A stretch of 64,000 nucleotides of DNA, taken from the NCBI RefSeq assembly GCF_001189295.1, contig NZ_CP012159.1:1564001-1628000 (forward strand), given 5' to 3'. This DNA is from Chondromyces crocatus. GTDB taxonomy: Bacteria; Myxococcota_A; Polyangia; Polyangiales; Polyangiaceae. The notes beneath the pieces were generated by a model. It made no database searches, was not told the DNA's origin, and saw nothing but the letters and a program-made list of their open reading frames with translations. A program made the translations under genes and the position numbers. This document shows positions 25,763 through 35,285 of the stretch, piece by piece (within the stretch, counting starts at the first letter, position 1; each line of letters starts with the position of its first letter).

Positions 25763-27913
25763 ATGGCGACTCCTATCCGCGTCTTCTTTGCCTACGCTCA
25801 GCAGGATCAGTCCCTGCGTGACGAGTTTGCTGCGCATCTGACGTACTTGCAGCTCCGTGGTGCGATCGCCGACTGGCGCGATCGGCGGCTGGGAGACGAG
25901 GACGCGTGGGGCGCTCGCGTGAGCGAGCACCTGAAGGGCGCGCAGGTGGTGCTGTTCCTGATCAGCCCGCACTTCCTCGGGTCCGCCTACTGCATGAGCA
26001 TGGAGGTGACGTGGGCGCTGGCCGAGCACGCGGCGGGGACGATGCGTGTGCTGCCGGTGATCCTGCGGGAGTGCTCGTGGAACCAGGCGCCGTTCAGCGG
26101 GTTCGTGCCGGTGCCGCGCGATGGGCGGCCGGTGACGGCAAAGGCGGATCGGAACGAGGCGTGGACGGTGGTGATGCGCGAGCTGCGCAAGGCCGTCGAC
26201 GAGATGGCGGTGATCCGGAGGGGAGGCGCAGCGCCGCGCCCCCCGGGGAAGGAGCCAGCGCCACAGGTGGTGCTGCCCGCGGTGACGGAGTGGATCGCCT
26301 CGGCGGTGGAGGCGCAGCAGGCGCAGGCGCCGGTGACGCGCGGCGATCTGGAGCTGAGCCTGGAGGCGGCGCGGCTCGAAGACGACGTGGCCGAGGTGGC
26401 GGCGCTGGCGCAGCGGCTCGGTGATCTGCACGCGGACCGGGGGCGGCACTACGACGCGCGCACGCACTACGAGGAGGCGCTCGCGTCGTTCGGTCGGGCA
26501 GGGGATGCGTGCGGCGCGGCGGGGACCCTGGAGCGGCTCGGTGAGGTGTCGCTGTGGCTCGGTCAGCCAGGCGAGGCGCGGGTGCGCTTCGAGGACGCGC
26601 TGCGGTCCTACCGGAGGGGAGCGGATCTCGGCGGGGAGGCGCGGTGCCTGGAGGCGCTGGCACGGACGGCACTGCGCGGCGGGGATCTGCCGCTTTCGCA
26701 AGGGCTGTTCGAGCGGGCGCTGGCGATGCACCGGCAAGGGGGCGACGTGGCGGGTCAGGCCGCATGCCTCGGGGCACTCGGTGATCTGGCGATGTGGGTG
26801 CGGCCGGTGAGCGGGGAAGGGCGGCCGCGCGAGGGCGCCGCGGGTGGGTTCGTGGGGCCAGGGCGTGCGCCGGAGATCGGAGAGGCGCGGCAGCGGTTCG
26901 AGCAGGCGCTGCCGCTCTACCGGGAAGCGCGCGATGTGGCCGGAGAGGCGCGCTGCCGGAGGCGGCTCGGGGATCTCGCGCTGGAGCAAGGGCTGATCGA
27001 GGAGGCCGTGGCGCGTTACGGGGACGCGCTCGCGCTGTACCGTCAGATCAAAGAGGAAGCGGGCGCGGTGTACTGCCTGCGGCGGCTGGGCGATCTGGCC
27101 GTGGTGCAGGAGCAGTTCGGGGAGGCCCAGCAGCGTTATCAGGACGCGAAGGACGTGGTGGGGGAGGCGAGCTGCTTGAAGCGCCAGGGGGATCTGGCCC
27201 TGGACCGGGCGAAGCCGCACATGGCGATCCTGCACTACGAGCAAGCGCTGGAGCGGTTCCGCGAGGCTGGGGATCCCGTCGGCGACGCGGCCTGTCTGGT
27301 GGGGCTGGCCGAGGCGGCGCTCGATCGGGGCGAGGACGAGGACGCGGTGCTGCGCTACCACCAGGCGCTGCCGATCTACCGCGAGCTGTGCGACGCGAGC
27401 GGTGAGGCAGGGTGCCTGGAGCGGCTCGGCGATCTGACGCTGGATCAGGGCAAGCCAGAGGACGCGCGCTGGTGGTACGAGCGGGCGCTGGCGCGTGCGC
27501 GGGAAGCGAGCGACGAGCTGCGGGAGGCGAACGCGCTGCTCGGGCTGGGGAACCTGTCGCTCGCGCTCTCGCGCACCGAGGACGCGGCGCGGTCGTACGA
27601 GCTGGCGCGAGGGATCTACCGGCGGTCACGCGATGTGCTCGGGGAGGCGAACTGCTCGAAGCGGCTCGGCGACGTGGCGCGGCGCGAGGGGCGCTTCGCG
27701 GACGCGCAGGCGGCGTTCGAGCTGGCGCTGTCGCTGTACACGAGCGTGCCGGCGCCCTACTCGATCGGGCAGACGCACCGGCGGCTGGCGAAGGTGGCGC
27801 CGAGCGTGGATGAGCGGCGTCAGCACCTGGAGATGGCGAGCGCGGCGTGGCTGAGCATCGAGCGGGCAGACCTGATCGCGGCGCTGCACCAGGAGTTCCC
27901 GGAAGACACGTGA
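25763..27913 (+). CDS. TIR domain-TPR repeat protein
   Basis: The product has 716 residues. Residues about 4-150 form a TIR domain (IRVFFAYAQQDQSLRDEF, ADWRDRRLGDEDAW, VVLFLISPHFLGSAYCMSMEVTWAL). Glu81 in the S-x-Y-C-x-x-x-E context occupies the position of the catalytic glutamate of TIR NAD hydrolases, so the enzyme could be active. Residues about 190-700 are at least ten TPR-like 40-residue units of the type ARxRYExALxxYRxxGDxxGEAxCLxxLGDLAL. There is no signal or TM segment. Bacterial TIR proteins act in anti-phage defence, signalling or host interference; which applies is not shown. It is the second gene after murF and may share its transcript. Confidence 0.9.
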   Translation: MATPIRVFFAYAQQDQSLRDEFAAHLTYLQLRGAIADWRDRRLGDEDAWGARVSEHLKGAQVVLFLISPHFLGSAYCMSMEVTWALAEHAAGTMRVLPVILRECSWNQAPFSGFVPVPRDGRPVTAKADRNEAWTVVMRELRKAVDEMAVIRRGGAAPRPPGKEPAPQVVLPAVTEWIASAVEAQQAQAPVTRGDLELSLEAARLEDDVAEVAALAQRLGDLHADRGRHYDARTHYEEALASFGRAGDACGAAGTLERLGEVSLWLGQPGEARVRFEDALRSYRRGADLGGEARCLEALARTALRGGDLPLSQGLFERALAMHRQGGDVAGQAACLGALGDLAMWVRPVSGEGRPREGAAGGFVGPGRAPEIGEARQRFEQALPLYREARDVAGEARCRRRLGDLALEQGLIEEAVARYGDALALYRQIKEEAGAVYCLRRLGDLAVVQEQFGEAQQRYQDAKDVVGEASCLKRQGDLALDRAKPHMAILHYEQALERFREAGDPVGDAACLVGLAEAALDRGEDEDAVLRYHQALPIYRELCDASGEAGCLERLGDLTLDQGKPEDARWWYERALARAREASDELREANALLGLGNLSLALSRTEDAARSYELARGIYRRSRDVLGEANCSKRLGDVARREGRFADAQAAFELALSLYTSVPAPYSIGQTHRRLAKVAPSVDERRQHLEMASAAWLSIERADLIAALHQEFPEDT

Positions 27914-28045
27914 GCTTCGGGCGAGGGGCTGATGCGGTTCCTGATCCATACGGCCGGGAACTTCGCTCGCTTCCCGATGCAACGAGGTCAGGCCCGAAGC
28001 GGCGAGACATGCCAGATCTCCCGAGCGGATCGCGGGGTGGCGGGG

Positions 28046-28093
28046 CCCCGACGAGCTTTGCTCGGCGGGGCGGCGGGGGCGCGTGCCCCCGCC
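28046..28093. terminator. two adjacent hairpins between convergent genes
   Basis: The first hairpin (28046-28070) pairs CCCCG-a-CGAGC with GCTCG-g-CGGGG around a TTT loop. The second (28072-28093) pairs GGCGGGGGC with GCCCCCGCC around GCGT. They sit between the TIR-TPR stop (27913) and the PP2C stop (28101), where a bidirectional terminator is expected. No T-run follows. Confidence 0.45.
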
Positions 28094-28100
28094 GTGTGAA

Positions 28101-28922
28101 TCAAGACGCGATGCGGGTCAGGAGGACGGTGAGGTTGTCGCTGGAGCCGGCGCGGATGGCGGCGTCGATGAGGGCCTCGCACGCGTCGGCGGGATCGGGG
28201 TGACGACGGAGCAGCGCCTGCAAGGTCGGGTCGGGGAGGAAGCGGTGCACGCCGTCGGTGCAGAGGAGAAGAAGGTCGCGCGGGCCGAGCTCGATGCTGG
28301 TGTCGGTGAGGATGATTTCTTCCTGCATGCCGAGCGCGCGCGTGATGACGGTGCGGGGGAGGTGATGAAGCTCCTCGAGGGGGACGTGGTGCTCGCGGGT
28401 GCCGTCGAGCAAGGAGTCGTCGCGGGTGATCTGCTGGAGCTGTTGCTCGTGGAGGAGGTAGGCGCGGGTGTCGCCCGCGTGGACGAGGTGGACCCAGCGG
28501 CCGGCGATGGCGGCGGCGGTCACGGTGGCGCCGATGCCGGTGAGGGAGATGAGGGTGGTGGACGCGCGAAAGACGGCGCGGTTCGCTTCCTCGAGGGCCT
28601 CGATGGAGGCGCGGCGCAGGGCGGCGTGGCCGACGCTGACGCCGGCGTGGATCCGACGTCGTACGGCCTCGATGGCGATGCGGCAGGCTTCGGTGCCGCC
28701 GCGTGCGCCGCCGAGGCCATCGAGGACGGCAAAGAGGAGGCCGGCGTCGGTCTCGATGCTGCCGGCGTGGCGCGCTTCGTTGGGGGGTGAGGTCCAGGGA
28801 GCGCGGTCACGGAGCGAGAGGATGAGGTAGGCGTCTTCGTTCGCGGTGCGGAGCGGCCCCGTGTCGGTGCGCGCGGCGAAGAGGAGGCGCGCCGGGCCGA
28901 CGGGGGCGTCGCGGTAGACCAT
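28101..28922 (-). CDS. PP2C-family protein phosphatase
   Basis: This 273-residue metal-dependent Ser/Thr phosphatase is predicted to be cytoplasmic and would counteract the Ser/Thr kinases seen elsewhere in the window. Motifs in order are TDTGPLRTANEDAYL, FAVLDGLGGARGG (metal Asp; the usual His after GG is replaced), IGATVTAAAI, VHAGDTRAYLL, TRALGM, LLLLCTDGVHRF and AGSSDNLTVLL. It begins nine bases after the stop of def, so the two form an operon. Confidence 0.92.
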   Translation of the reverse strand: MVYRDAPVGPARLLFAARTDTGPLRTANEDAYLILSLRDRAPWTSPPNEARHAGSIETDAGLLFAVLDGLGGARGGTEACRIAIEAVRRRIHAGVSVGHAALRRASIEALEEANRAVFRASTTLISLTGIGATVTAAAIAGRWVHLVHAGDTRAYLLHEQQLQQITRDDSLLDGTREHHVPLEELHHLPRTVITRALGMQEEIILTDTSIELGPRDLLLLCTDGVHRFLPDPTLQALLRRHPDPADACEALIDAAIRAGSSDNLTVLLTRIAS

Positions 28923-28931
28923 GGATGGGCG

Positions 28932-29543
28932 CTACACGCCGAGCGCGGCGCGCACCTCGGCGACGGGGAGATTGATCCAGCGCTGGGCCTCTTCGTTGCT
29001 GCAGTAGGAGCGGGTGAGCATGCGGTCGACGTAGAGCGTACCGCGGAGGTGGTCGGTCTCGTGCTGGAGGATGCGCGCGGGCCAGCCTTCGGCGACCCAG
29101 CGGATGGGCTGGCCGTCGGGATCGATGCCGGTGACCTCGACGCGGAGGTCGCGTTCCACGAGGGCCATGTAGCCAGCGACGCTGAGGCATCCCTCGAAGA
29201 ACGTGGCGCGGCCGGCACCACCAGGGCTGGCGAGGGAGCTGCCGAGGGGGGTGAGGGTGGGGTTCACGATGGCGGTGAGCGGGAAGGGGGCGCGGCCGCG
29301 GACCTCGCGGTCCTCGACGCTGAGCTTGCCCATGAGGGCTTCGCCGTCTTCGAGGACCATGATCTGGAGGCCGATGCCGATCTGGGGAGCAGCGAGGCCG
29401 ACGCCCGGCGCCTTGCGCATGACCTCGACCATGGTGCTCACGAGTTCCTTGAGCTTGCGGGTGCCGATCATCTCCGCGGGGACGGGGGCGGCCGGGGTCC
29501 GGAGCACGGGATCCCCGGCCTGGACGATCTTCGGAAGCTTCAT
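28932..29543 (-). CDS. def: peptide deformylase
   Basis: It removes the formyl group from nascent N-terminal methionine. The 203 residues contain the three family motifs: GVGLAAPQIG (47-56), EGCLSV (Cys119, metal ligand) and QHETDHLRG (His161, Glu162, His165). The insertion between motifs 1 and 2 is slightly longer than in type I enzymes. The start at ATG 29543 gives MKLPKIVQAGDPVLR, the usual N-terminus. It is the first gene of a two-gene unit with the PP2C phosphatase. Confidence 0.96.
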   Translation of the reverse strand: MKLPKIVQAGDPVLRTPAAPVPAEMIGTRKLKELVSTMVEVMRKAPGVGLAAPQIGIGLQIMVLEDGEALMGKLSVEDREVRGRAPFPLTAIVNPTLTPLGSSLASPGGAGRATFFEGCLSVAGYMALVERDLRVEVTGIDPDGQPIRWVAEGWPARILQHETDHLRGTLYVDRMLTRSYCSNEEAQRWINLPVAEVRAALGV

Positions 29544-29714
29544 GGGTCCACGGTGCCGCGGTGGAGGTCGCTGTCAAGCGATGCCGGCCAGGTAGAGGCG
29601 GGCGCGTGGGTGTGTGGCTCACCCCGGGCGCGCACATGGCGCACGGGGACGGGCCCGGTGCGCATCACGGCGCCCCCGTGCGTTGCCGCTCGGTGTACAA
29701 GCCCGGCCTCCGGC

Positions 29715-32171
29715 ATGTCTTCGATCCCAGCTCCCCCCGGTCCGGTTCGCTTCGGTCGTCGACCGCTGATCATCGCGCTGCTCACGGTGTTCACCGTGCT
29801 CGCGTTCGCTGCGGTCACGTTCCGGCTCCGGCTCGATCCCAACATCGCGTCGTTGCTCCCCGAGCGCGGGGAAGCGTCGGCGCTGCGCCGGTACGTGCGT
29901 GGGTTCGGTGGGGGGGATCTGGCGTTCGTGCTGGTGCAGGCCGAGGACCCGGCGGTGGCCGAGGCGGCGTCGGCGCAGATCGCGCGCGAGCTTGCGGCGC
30001 GGCCGAGCGTGCAGCGCGCGGCGGATCGGGTGGACACGACGCGGGCGCTGGATCCGTGGCTGCTGTGGCGGCACGCGGACGCGCGGGCGCGGGAGCGGCT
30101 CGCGGCGGCGCTGACGCCCGAGGGGATGCGGGAGCGGCTGGCCGAGACGCGGGCGCTGCTCCTGGCGCCCGGGAGCGGGGCGCTGGCGGAGACGCTCGCG
30201 GTCGATCCGCTGCGGCTCGGGCAGCTGGTGGCCGAGGGGGGCGACATCGGCGCGGGGGTGCGGACGCGGCCGGATGGGGCGTTCGCGACCGATGATGGTC
30301 GCGCGCGGCTGGTGCTGGCCCAGCCGAAGGGGCAAGCGTTGCGCGGAGACGACGCGCGGGCGTTCGTGGAGGACGCCGAGGCGGTGATGGAGGACGCGCG
30401 GGTGGATCATCCCGGCGCGCGGATCGGGCTGACGGGGGGTCACGCGATCGCGGCGGCCACCGAGCAGATGCTGAACCGGGATCTGGCGTGGTCGGGCACG
30501 CTGTCGATGCTGCTGGCGTCGGTGGTCTTCGCGCTCCTGTTCCGACGCGTGCGTGCGCTCCTCGCGGTGCTGCCGCCGCTGGCGCTCGGGACCCTGTGGA
30601 CCGCGGCGCTGGCCACGGTCTTTCCAGGGGGACTGAGCGCCATCGCGGTGGCGTTCATGTCGGTGGTGGTCGGGGTGGGGGTCGATACGGGGGTCCACGT
30701 GTACGCGGCGCTGCTGGAGGCGCGGCGGGAGGGGGCGTCGCCCGAGGAGGCGGCGCGGGTGGCGCGGGCACGGGCGGGGAGGCCGACGCTCGTCGCTGCC
30801 GTCACGGCCGCGGCGGCGTTCGCCGCGCTCTCGCTGTCGGACATCGCGGCGCTGAGGCAGCTCGGGTTGCTCTGCGCCGCGGGGGAGGTGCTCACGGCGA
30901 TCGCGATCGTGGTGGTGACGCCAGCGCTGGGGGCGTGGCTGGAGCGCAAGCCGCCGCCGAAGGAGCAGGTGCCCCCGTGGACGGAGGGGGCCTACGCGTT
31001 GACGAAGACGCGGGGGCGCGCGGTGGCGATGGCGTTCGTGGCGCTGGCGCCGCTGGTCGCGGTCGCGCTGGGGGCAGCGCCGCCGCTGGCGGATGCGTTC
31101 ATCGCGGTGCGGCCGGCGAAGCTCGCGCCGCTGCAGGTGCAGGAGGCGATCTTCGAGGCGTTCGGAGGGAAGAGCGGTCAGTGGATCGTGCTCGTCGAGG
31201 ACGCCGAGGAGGAGCGGGCGCGGGGCCGAGCGGATCGGCTGGCGGAGCGGCTGTCCGAGATGCGCGAGGAGGTGGAGGCCGTCGATGCCTTGACGGCGCT
31301 CGCGCCGGCGTCGGCGACCCAGCTGGAGCGCTTTGCGGCGCGGGATGCGCTCGATCTTCCCGGGCGGGCCGATGCGCTCGAGCGCGCGCTGGTGGAGACG
31401 GGGTTCGCTCCGGCGCGCTTCGAGGGGGTGCTCGCCGGGATGCGCGCGCCAGCGCGACAGGAGCTGTCGCTGGAGGCACTGGGGGCGAGTCCGGCGTCCA
31501 TTCTCCTCTCGCGCTACCTGGCACAGGATGGCGATGAGCACCTGGCGGCGGTGTACGTGCGGCCTCGGGACCGTGCGTCGATGGCGCGCATCGAGCAGGT
31601 GGTGAAGGAGGTGGATCCGGCAGCGTCGCTGACGGGCTACAGCCGGCTGGAGGCGTCGCTGAAGGTGACGCTCTCGCGCGATCTGCCGCGCATCGGGCTG
31701 TGCGCGGGCGTGCTTGTGGTGGTGGCGCTCGCGCTGTCGCTCCGGCGGAAGCGCGACATCGTGCTGGCGGCGCTGGTGGTGGCGGTGGAGATCGCGACGG
31801 TGCTCGTTCTTTCGCGGCTGCTGGACGTGCCGCTGCATGTGTACGATGCGCTGGTGATCCCGGTGCTGCTGGGGATCACGGTGGACGAGGGGATGTTCCT
31901 GCTCCACCGGGCGGGGCGCGTGGAGGCGGAGGGGGGCGATCCGATCCGGGAGACGCTGCGGCGCGAGGGGCCGGTGGTGGCGGCGACGGCGCTCACGACG
32001 GCGGCCGGGTTCGTGGCGCTCGCCACGTGCGATTTCGATGGGTTGCGTGATCTGGGGCGGGTGGGGGCGCTGGGGAGCGTGGTGGGGCTCGTGATCGCGC
32101 TGGTGGTGGTGCCGGCAGGTCTCCGGCTGTGGCCCGCGCCTGCTAGCATGGCGGGATCCGATCGCCGATGA
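29715..32171 (+). CDS. MMPL/RND-family exporter
   Basis: The product has 818 residues with two repeated halves. Each half has one TM helix (first near 16-36), a large periplasmic loop and a bundle of about five TM helices. The first sterol-sensing-like bundle contains AVAFMSVVVGVGVDTGVHVY, the second DALVIPVLLGITVDEGMFLLHR. The acidic residues in these helices (VDTGVH and VDEGMF) are those expected for proton coupling in the MmpL/HpnN group. Export of a lipid or hydrophobic compound is likely but unspecified. ATG 29715 is chosen; the longer frame upstream is the antisense of def. Its stop overlaps the next start by four bases (ATGA). Confidence 0.88.
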   Translation: MSSIPAPPGPVRFGRRPLIIALLTVFTVLAFAAVTFRLRLDPNIASLLPERGEASALRRYVRGFGGGDLAFVLVQAEDPAVAEAASAQIARELAARPSVQRAADRVDTTRALDPWLLWRHADARARERLAAALTPEGMRERLAETRALLLAPGSGALAETLAVDPLRLGQLVAEGGDIGAGVRTRPDGAFATDDGRARLVLAQPKGQALRGDDARAFVEDAEAVMEDARVDHPGARIGLTGGHAIAAATEQMLNRDLAWSGTLSMLLASVVFALLFRRVRALLAVLPPLALGTLWTAALATVFPGGLSAIAVAFMSVVVGVGVDTGVHVYAALLEARREGASPEEAARVARARAGRPTLVAAVTAAAAFAALSLSDIAALRQLGLLCAAGEVLTAIAIVVVTPALGAWLERKPPPKEQVPPWTEGAYALTKTRGRAVAMAFVALAPLVAVALGAAPPLADAFIAVRPAKLAPLQVQEAIFEAFGGKSGQWIVLVEDAEEERARGRADRLAERLSEMREEVEAVDALTALAPASATQLERFAARDALDLPGRADALERALVETGFAPARFEGVLAGMRAPARQELSLEALGASPASILLSRYLAQDGDEHLAAVYVRPRDRASMARIEQVVKEVDPAASLTGYSRLEASLKVTLSRDLPRIGLCAGVLVVVALALSLRRKRDIVLAALVVAVEIATVLVLSRLLDVPLHVYDALVIPVLLGITVDEGMFLLHRAGRVEAEGGDPIRETLRREGPVVAATALTTAAGFVALATCDFDGLRDLGRVGALGSVVGLVIALVVVPAGLRLWPAPASMAGSDRR

Positions 32172-33733
32172 ATCCGTCGCCCCGTCTTCTTCTGGTGCTC
32201 GCTGGTGTCTCCCTGGCCGCGCCGACGTTCGCGCAGTCCGCACCGACGAGGGGGGCGTCGGCGGAGCGAGACAAGAAGACGCCTGCGCGTCCAGCGGCGG
32301 CTCCGTCCGCGCCCGCTGGAGCGGGGCAGCCAGCGCAAGGGGCCGCGGGGAGTACGGCGCCAGGGAGCGCAGGGCAGCCGGCGCAGGGGAGTGCGGGACA
32401 TGCGGCGTCGACGCCATTGCGGCCGGCGGTGAGCCGGGTGGTCGATGCGATCGCGCGCGCGCTGCTGCCGGCAGGCCGCGCGGCGGTGGTGGTGACGGCG
32501 CCGCTGGTGAGCGATGCGGCAGCGCCGCGGGGGGCTCAGCTCACCGCGCTGCTCGCGGCGCAGCTCGCCGGGCGTCTCGGGGAAGGGACGCAGGCGCGTG
32601 TGGAGCCCGCGGCGCTCTCGGCTGCGCGCGCGACCGCTGCGGGGGCGCCGTGGCTGGTGCATCTCGGGGTGGAGATCGCGGTCGGCAAGCTGCGGGTGAC
32701 GGCGGACGTGTACCCGGTCCCACGGACGGTGTGGGCCCGCATTCGTGATCCGGAGCCGGGGCCCGTTGCGCATGCTTACGCGGAGGCGAGCCTCGATGCG
32801 GAGGTGCGCTCGTTCCTTGCGCCGGTGTCGCTCACGGCGGCGCTGTCCGTGGAGCGCGCCAGGAACTTCGAGTCGGACGTGGTGGCCCTCGCCTGCGGTG
32901 ACGTGAATGGGGATGGTGGACCCGAGATCGTGAGCGTGAGTCGTCGCCGTGTGTCGCTGCTGCGGCTCTCGGGCGGCAAGGTCGTGCCGCTTCTGTCGCG
33001 CTCGTGGGCGGATCTGGTGGGGGTGCATCCGACGCCGTGGCGAGAGCCGGTGGGGTTCGCGACGCTCGTGACCCGGGAGCAAGGTGGAGACGAGCTGCCG
33101 GGGTTCGTGGACGTGGGGCTGACGGATCGCGCGCGCAGCGTGCGTTTCGATGGGGCGCTGCAGGTGCTGGCGGAGCTGCCTGGGCTCGCGGTGCCGGACG
33201 GTGGGGGCTCGGCGTGTACCCGGGTCGGGGGGCTGAGCGTGAGCGGGGCGCTCGCGCGGTGCGTCGCAGAGGATCCGGCGCCAGCGTCGGCCACGGTGGG
33301 TGGGCAGTACGATGCGCTGGCGTCGGCGCGGTTGCTGTCGTCGAGCGGTGAGCCTCTCCTGGTGTGGGCCGGTCGAGAGCGGGGCGCCCTGGAGCTGCGG
33401 GACAGCAGCGGGCGGCGGCAGGTGCTCTCCAGTGCAGGCGCGCAGATCGCGCTCGGCGATCTCGATCAGGATGGGGAGCCGGAGGTGCTCGCCAGTCTCG
33501 ACGTGCAGAATGCGATCGACGACGCCGTGGTGGTCTGGAGCTGGCCGCGGCGTGCGCAGGGGCGACCGAAGGGAGGCGCGAGCGCGGTCGCGCAGGGGGA
33601 CGATCGGCTGCAGGAGGCGCTGCGGTTGCCGGCGCCCGCGGGGGTTCATGCGGTGGCCGTGTGTCCACCCGATGGTCCCGGGCGGGCACCGTTCGTGGTG
33701 GCGACGAGCGACGAGATCTGGGTGGTCCGGTGA
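32168..33733 (+). CDS. periplasmic FG-GAP/VCBS-like protein of exporter operon
   Basis: The product has 521 residues with a signal peptide (LLLVLAGVSLAAPTFAQ) and a repetitive Ala/Gly/Pro/Gln spacer (GQPAQGAAGS/GQPAQGSAGH). Residues about 85-225 form an alpha/beta domain that resembles CsgG/TolB N-terminal folds (inference). The C-terminal half carries two recognisable propeller motifs, CGDVNGDGGPEIVSV and LGDLDQDGEPEVLAS. It starts inside the MMPL stop codon (ATGA) and its own stop overlaps the next gene's GTG, indicating translational coupling. Function is unknown; an accessory protein of the exporter is likely. Confidence 0.8.
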   Translation: MNPSPRLLLVLAGVSLAAPTFAQSAPTRGASAERDKKTPARPAAAPSAPAGAGQPAQGAAGSTAPGSAGQPAQGSAGHAASTPLRPAVSRVVDAIARALLPAGRAAVVVTAPLVSDAAAPRGAQLTALLAAQLAGRLGEGTQARVEPAALSAARATAAGAPWLVHLGVEIAVGKLRVTADVYPVPRTVWARIRDPEPGPVAHAYAEASLDAEVRSFLAPVSLTAALSVERARNFESDVVALACGDVNGDGGPEIVSVSRRRVSLLRLSGGKVVPLLSRSWADLVGVHPTPWREPVGFATLVTREQGGDELPGFVDVGLTDRARSVRFDGALQVLAELPGLAVPDGGGSACTRVGGLSVSGALARCVAEDPAPASATVGGQYDALASARLLSSSGEPLLVWAGRERGALELRDSSGRRQVLSSAGAQIALGDLDQDGEPEVLASLDVQNAIDDAVVVWSWPRRAQGRPKGGASAVAQGDDRLQEALRLPAPAGVHAVAVCPPDGPGRAPFVVATSDEIWVVR

Positions 33734-35082
33734 GCATCGGTCGGCGGCGGTTCCTCGGGCAGGCGGCGCTGCTCGCTTCCGCCGCGCTGGGGCACGGCAG
33801 CGCGTACGCCATGGGGCGCACGCCGCTCGGCGGCCGGTTCGCGCTCCACGTGCCGTGGGCGACGTCGTCCCTCGATCCCCACGAGATCCGTGATCCGCTG
33901 GCCGCGCTGTTCGGAGCGGCGGTGGCCGACAGCTTGTACGCGCTCGACGGGAACGGCGTCGCATACCCGACGCTGGCTGCGGCGCTCCCTGGACGAGAGG
34001 GGACGGCTGCGGTGGTGCAGCTCCGGGAAGGTCTGCGCACGGGTCGCGGCGTGGCGCTCGATGCGCGGGATGTGGTGTTCTCCGTGGAGCGGGCGCGGGC
34101 ACGCGGAGCCGCCGCGGCGCTCGCAGACGTGCCGAAGCCACGCCCACACCCGCGCGATCCGCTGGCGGTCCTCTTCTCCGGGGCCGACCCGCAGCGGCTG
34201 GCGCGAGCGCTCGCGACACCTCTGGCTGCGCTCCTTCCGCGCAGCTTCTCGCCACTCGCACCCGATGCGACAGGGCCGTTTCGGGCCGAGCTGAGCGCAC
34301 GGCGGATGAACCTCACGCGGAACCTCAACGCCGCGCGCGGCGCTTCGTTCCTGGACGCGATCGACGTGGTGCGATCGGATGATCTCACCACGTCACTCCG
34401 CGAGTTCGAGGCGGAGCGGGACGACGTGGGCTGGCTCGGCGCCGGCCTGCACGCCGCGCGGAAGGGGAGCGTGCGCTTCGATCTGGGGCCGGTCGCCTGG
34501 GTCGTTCTCGTGACGGGGGCCGAGGCGGGGGCCTTCGGGCAGCCAGGCGTGGCGCAGCGGCTCGCGGAGGCGGTGCCTCCGGAGCGACTGGCCCACCTCG
34601 CGCTCGGGGCCCTGCCTGCCGCACGTGGTGATGCTGCCTGGGGAGGGCCTGCGACCGAGCTGCTCGTCGATGAGACGTCGCCTCACCTCGTGGAGATCGC
34701 GCAGGCCGTCGCGCCGGTACTCTCGCGGCCAGGTCACGAGGTGACCGCGGCGCCCGTGTCGCGGACCGAGCTGGCGCGGCGTCGCGCGCGTGGCGCGGCG
34801 CTCGCGATCGACCTCGTGCGTCCGGCGGGGAGTGGCGCGCTGGGGGCGTTGCTGGCCCTGGCCACGGCAGAAGATCGCGCGCGAGGCGTGGACCTCGCGC
34901 GTCACCCGCCTCGCCTCGCTGCGGGCACGCCGGCCCGCTCCCTCACGACGTCCCTGCGGGTGGGGGTGCTCGGAGAGATCAAGGTGGCCGGCGCGCACAT
35001 GCCGGACCTGGTCCTCGGTCGAGCGGCGGGAGATGGTGGGTGGGATCTCGGCGCCAGCTACCGTCGCGCTCCGAAGCGGTGA
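33730..35082 (+). CDS. Tat-exported family 5 solute-binding-like protein
   Basis: The product has 450 residues. It starts at GTG 33730 (overlap GTGA) with a twin-arginine signal, IGRRRFLGQAALLASAALG. The mature part has the features of ABC family-5 (peptide/nickel) binding proteins: a conserved LDPHEIRDPL near the start, VADSLYALDGNGVAYPTLAAAL, VQLREGLRTGRGVALDARDVVFSVERA and a central LPRSFSPLAPDATGPF. No permease or ATPase gene is nearby, so it does not look like a classical importer. It is the third gene of the MMPL operon. Confidence 0.8.
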   Translation: MSIGRRRFLGQAALLASAALGHGSAYAMGRTPLGGRFALHVPWATSSLDPHEIRDPLAALFGAAVADSLYALDGNGVAYPTLAAALPGREGTAAVVQLREGLRTGRGVALDARDVVFSVERARARGAAAALADVPKPRPHPRDPLAVLFSGADPQRLARALATPLAALLPRSFSPLAPDATGPFRAELSARRMNLTRNLNAARGASFLDAIDVVRSDDLTTSLREFEAERDDVGWLGAGLHAARKGSVRFDLGPVAWVVLVTGAEAGAFGQPGVAQRLAEAVPPERLAHLALGALPAARGDAAWGGPATELLVDETSPHLVEIAQAVAPVLSRPGHEVTAAPVSRTELARRRARGAALAIDLVRPAGSGALGALLALATAEDRARGVDLARHPPRLAAGTPARSLTTSLRVGVLGEIKVAGAHMPDLVLGRAAGDGGWDLGASYRRAPKR

Positions 35083-35285
35083 AGCGCCGACGCGAGGGTC
35101 CACCTCCAGGAAATACAGGAGGACGGACGGCCTCGGGAGGATGGCCATCCTGGAATGGGGCCTCTTCGTCCACCCTGGGTCCCATCCTCTGCTCTATGCG
35201 GATCGGGTGTCGTGGTCCGGGAGGCCTGTCCCCCTGGCCACAGCTGCCTGACACGGATCGAAACCACGCGCCCATCGTCTCATGA

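Noticed and set aside
29049-29714. Upstream extension of the MMPL frame
   Set aside because: It runs antisense to peptide deformylase and has no signal or domain; the exporter begins naturally at ATG 29715.
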